From QHXW01 sp035280425 (GTDB taxonomy: Bacteria > Acidobacteriota > Terriglobia > Bryobacterales > Bryobacteraceae), in NCBI GenBank assembly GCA_035280425.1, contig DATEFW010000006.1:1-64000 (forward strand): a DNA stretch of 64,000 nucleotides, written 5' to 3'. The position numbers and the translations under genes are program-made. Below, piece by piece: positions 61,486-64,000 of the stretch (positions are counted from its first letter, which is position 1; each line of letters begins with the position of its first letter). Below the pieces are notes generated by a model, which did not search any database, had not been told where the DNA came from, and worked only from the letters and a program-made list of their open reading frames with translations.

Positions 61486-62090
61486 GATCATCGGAACCAC
61501 CCATCCTAGCGTCATGGTTGTTAGAACATATCCGGTTCCGCAATGCGGATGATGCGCTCGCGGGCGATCTGCTGGAGGAGTTCCGGCATGGCCGGCCGGT
61601 CGCTTGGTACTGGCGTCAAGTGTTTGCCGCGATCATTATTGGGTACGTACACGAAGTGAGCAATCATTGGGTCCTGGCGATTCGGGCGGTAGTGATTGGC
61701 TTGACTGTGAACTACGGAGCATTGCTGCTCAGCCACGACGTATTTGTGTCACTCTACCGCCATGGAGTCCTCAATGTAGGATCTTTTTCTCCGTTTGCGG
61801 CATGGATCGTGGAGTCATTTTGCACGGGCGTTGTAAGCGGGTGCATCGTGGGATTACTCCACCGGAGGCATCAGGCTGCAATGTTGCTGACATTTTGCGG
61901 TGCTTTGTCTGCCTGGGCCTCTATGCTGAGAGTTGTTTTCCTAACGGCAACGACCTCGCCGCCGTTCGTAGCGCTGGCCGTCACTTATTATGTCGCCGCG
62001 TTGGCTGGAGTTGTCGCTGGCGGATTCCTTGTCAGCCCTAGTGGTCCTATCAAGCCATCTCGCAGCGAACGGCAGTCTCGTGTGTGTTGA
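61482..62090 (+). CDS. Small membrane protein with permease-prefix-like N-terminus
   Basis: 202 residues. The first ~55 residues, PPILASWLLEHIRFRNADDALAGDLLEEFRHGRPVAWYWRQVFAAI, resemble the prefix domain 2 found before PadR-linked permeases in Acidobacteria, but no permease domain follows. Instead there are four or five hydrophobic helices of unknown type. Its ATG overlaps the PadR stop, and AGAGGAACGG gives a ribosome binding site. It may be a sensor or anchor partner of the PadR, or the remnant of a permease gene. Confidence 0.75.
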   Translation: MRSSEPPILASWLLEHIRFRNADDALAGDLLEEFRHGRPVAWYWRQVFAAIIIGYVHEVSNHWVLAIRAVVIGLTVNYGALLLSHDVFVSLYRHGVLNVGSFSPFAAWIVESFCTGVVSGCIVGLLHRRHQAAMLLTFCGALSAWASMLRVVFLTATTSPPFVALAVTYYVAALAGVVAGGFLVSPSGPIKPSRSERQSRVC

Positions 62091-62113
62091 CGAAATCCTT
62101 CTAAGCCCAAACT

Positions 62114-63394
62114 CTATCTCGGCGGCTTCACAATCTTATCGACGTCTCTCACTCCATATTCCGGACCCAGCGCGCGGTAATCGACCGCTGCGCGCGCGTT
62201 GCGGTCCCACGCGATCTTCCCGGCGCGCACGGTAAGCTGGCAGATGAGCCGCTGCTTGCCGGTGAGCTTGCCGCTTGAGGCATCCGCGAAACCGAATTCG
62301 CCCGAGCGCAGTTCCCAAACCGCTACATCCGCAGACGCGCCCACCGATAAGTGGCCGAGCTCCGGGTGCTGGATTTCAACCGCCGGATTCACAGTAGATT
62401 CGCGGATTACGTCCACCAGCGGCTCGCCCATGGCGAGAAATTTCGACATAGTCGTGGGCATGTCCATCATCCCGGCGTTCATGCTGCCGCCGTGGAGATC
62501 GGTGGAAATCGAGTCGGGATAAAATCCCTGCGCGACCGCCGGCGCCGCATTGCGGAACACGAAACTGCCGCCGCCGTGGCCGACGTCGAATATCACGCCT
62601 CGTGCGCGAGCGCGCCGCAGGTAATCGTAAAGCTTGCCGTGGTCATCCACCCACGGAACCGGCGCGCGGAAGCAGTGCGTGGTGATATCGCCCGGCCGCA
62701 GATGTTCGGTGACCAGTTGCCAGTAGGGCCGCTCAGGGAGAAACCAGCCGAAATCCACCATGACCGGAATGCCGGCCAGTTTGCCCGCCTCGACCGCGCG
62801 GTCGACCGAAGCCCAGTCCGGCTTCTGGTAATGGGCGGACTTCACGCCAACCACGATGTCCCGATTTTTACGAGCGACTTTGGCGACTTCCTCCGGCTGA
62901 AACTCGCTTTTTTCCTGCTCGGCCGAATCGGTCATCATGCCGAGCCCGGAGATATTGACGAACGCGAAGACGCGCGTTTTGGCGCGGTCGATGACGAAGT
63001 GCCGGAACATCTCGAACGTGCGCCAGCCGGCGCTGCCCGCGTCCGCCATCGTAGTCACACCCGTGCGAAAGCTGAAAGCATCCGGCTGCACGCTTTCGTC
63101 TCCCGCCCATGACGCCGGAAGATTGGTCGCGAAGAACAGATGCGTGTGGATATCGACCAGGCCGGGCGTAACGTAGAGCCCGCGGACGTCGATCGTCTTC
63201 TTGCTTCGTGAAGGATCGATCGAGGGCGCCACGGCGGCGATCTTGTCGCCCGTAATCGCCACATCCATCTGGCGGTCAATGCCGTTTTTCGGATCGATGA
63301 CGTGGCCGCCGCGAAGCACCAGATCGTACTGGGCGCGCGCCGATAAGCCGATTAACAGACACACCAGAAGCCGGATCGTCATCATTGAACTCAT
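62114..63394 (-). CDS. Exported amidohydrolase / deacetylase-family metallohydrolase
   Basis: 426 residues. Signal peptide MTIRLLVCLLIGLSARAQ, then the urease-like barrel: YDLVLRGGHVIDPKNGIDRQMDVAI, VTPGLVDIHTHLFF (HxH) and a His in DVGHGGGSF. GLVDIHTH, a Lys in VVGVKSAHYQKPD and TDLHGGSMN near the end fit the dihydroorotase/D-aminoacylase-like amidohydrolases with a carboxylated Lys. The substrate is unknown. ATG 63394 overlaps the stop of the gene to its right (ATGA), which supports this start. Confidence 0.87.
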   Translation of the reverse strand: MSSMMTIRLLVCLLIGLSARAQYDLVLRGGHVIDPKNGIDRQMDVAITGDKIAAVAPSIDPSRSKKTIDVRGLYVTPGLVDIHTHLFFATNLPASWAGDESVQPDAFSFRTGVTTMADAGSAGWRTFEMFRHFVIDRAKTRVFAFVNISGLGMMTDSAEQEKSEFQPEEVAKVARKNRDIVVGVKSAHYQKPDWASVDRAVEAGKLAGIPVMVDFGWFLPERPYWQLVTEHLRPGDITTHCFRAPVPWVDDHGKLYDYLRRARARGVIFDVGHGGGSFVFRNAAPAVAQGFYPDSISTDLHGGSMNAGMMDMPTTMSKFLAMGEPLVDVIRESTVNPAVEIQHPELGHLSVGASADVAVWELRSGEFGFADASSGKLTGKQRLICQLTVRAGKIAWDRNARAAVDYRALGPEYGVRDVDKIVKPPR

Positions 63395-64000
63395 TTCTGG
63401 ATTTTGTCACAAACGCCGCGAAGAAATTGCGGATCATGCCAATCCCACGCGCGCGCAACGCTCACCTCCGAAAAGTGCCCGTTCCATTCGTAAGGCGCCC
63501 ATTGAGTGGCGCCGCGGTAGTGGATGAACACGCTTGCGAGAACGCAGACATAGAAAGCGAGGCTTAAAGGGCGGCGGAGATCGTCCAGCTTAAGCCAGAG
63601 GAATGCCGGGATCAGGAAGAAGATAAAGAGGGGAACAACATCGGAAAACAAACGCGGGCCGTAGGAATGGCCGGCGGTCCAGTAAACGTAATCGGCCAGT
63701 ATCATCCAATGCAGCGCAATCGCGGCGGCCAGATAATACGCGAGCGGTGTAAGCCATTTTCTCCGCACCGCCAGCCAGATGCCGGCGAAGGAAAACAGCA
63801 GGAAAGGCGAAAAGATAAACAGCCCGCGCGAGGGGCTGACCGCATTGCCCGCGAAAGAACTCAGGATCGAACTCCAGTTGGCCGGCACGGGAGGCAGAAA
63901 CCATGGCGGGGTGAAGTAGGATTGCAGCGGCCGGTGATAGATCGCCAGATTCCTGGCGACAAACGGCGCCGCCGTAACGGCCGCGACGGCCAGCCACCTC
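63391..64000 (-). CDS. C-terminal part of a polytopic membrane protein (start outside window)
   Basis: The frame is open from the right edge to TGA at 63391, giving about 202 residues. It has several membrane helices and the motif WTAGHSYGPRLFSDVVPLFIFFLIPAF, which recalls the last periplasmic loop of GT39/ArnT-like or DUF-type glycosyltransferase-like membrane proteins of Acidobacteria. Its stop overlaps the amidohydrolase start, so both are in one transcript. Function unknown; the catalytic N-terminus lies beyond the window. Confidence 0.65.
   Translation of the reverse strand, partial: RWLAVAAVTAAPFVARNLAIYHRPLQSYFTPPWFLPPVPANWSSILSSFAGNAVSPSRGLFIFSPFLLFSFAGIWLAVRRKWLTPLAYYLAAAIALHWMILADYVYWTAGHSYGPRLFSDVVPLFIFFLIPAFLWLKLDDLRRPLSLAFYVCVLASVFIHYRGATQWAPYEWNGHFSEVSVARAWDWHDPQFLRGVCDKIQK

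Noticed and set aside
1..64000. tRNA, rRNA, CRISPR arrays, insertion sequences, prophage genes
   Set aside because: I looked for cloverleaf-like sequences, regularly spaced repeats, transposase motifs and phage structural genes and found none I could support.

Overview
This 64 kb window looks like chromosomal DNA from a GC-rich Acidobacteriota member, probably of the Bryobacterales / Solibacter type. I infer this from gene content, not from a marker gene. The pointers are three large duplicated-orphan ABC permeases (ADOP family) with PadR regulators, a secreted DWPQFRGP-type PQQ-propeller protein, a DUF1080 protein, secreted amidohydrolases and Gfo/Idh/MocA oxidoreductases, and a protein kinase fused to TPRs. 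I see no rRNA, tRNA, CRISPR array, insertion sequence or prophage.

Layout. 1-9.3 kb: end of a secreted protein, a PQQ/EF-hand propeller, an acyltransferase-like membrane protein, a J-domain protein with striking inverted repeats upstream, a Ser/Thr kinase, an outer-membrane barrel with a periplasmic binding-like partner, and an M48 lipoprotein protease. 9.5-22 kb: a PadR regulator with two tandem paralogous ADOP permeases, a Sua5/YrdC enzyme, a double alpha/beta hydrolase, a Gfo/Idh/MocA protein and a third ADOP permease. 22-28.9 kb: a DedA-like protein, small-molecule hydrolases, a soluble PQQ-type dehydrogenase coupled to a heptaheme cytochrome, and an HtrA protease. 28.9-35.9 kb: a compact histidine operon, hisI-G-D-C-HAD-B-H-F-A, preceded by a histidine-rich leader peptide and a classical attenuator. 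No hisE is present. 35.9-47.9 kb: DUF1080 and DHDPS-family proteins, a PLP decarboxylase, an RND efflux pair, an RHH protein, 3-methyladenine glycosylase, an acyl-CoA synthetase, a DUF302 protein and a rhodanese. 48.1-49.8 kb: an isolated two-gene module, a DNA methyltransferase plus a probable restriction endonuclease. 49.9-58.6 kb: the cell-shape cluster mreB-mreC-mreD-mrdA-rodA followed by an RNase E/G gene with a large insertion. 58.7-64 kb: a propeller lipoprotein, RsgA, a PadR gene coupled to a small membrane protein, an amidohydrolase and a partial membrane protein.

How the parts work together. The his operon is translationally coupled almost throughout and appears to be controlled by ribosome stalling on seven His codons in a 23-residue leader. 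The mre/mrd genes build the elongasome, and the linked RNase recalls the mre-rng neighbourhood of proteobacteria. PadR regulators sit next to membrane proteins that carry related N-terminal prefix domains. At several genes a -10-like hexamer lies only 6-9 nt before the chosen start codon, which suggests leaderless or nearly leaderless mRNAs.

The most interesting elements are the his attenuator (28884-29030), the restriction-modification pair, the inverted repeats before the J-domain gene, the large insertion inside the S1 domain of RNase E/G with its structured 5' region, and the near-leaderless promoter pattern. All assignments come from reading the sequence. No database search was run.
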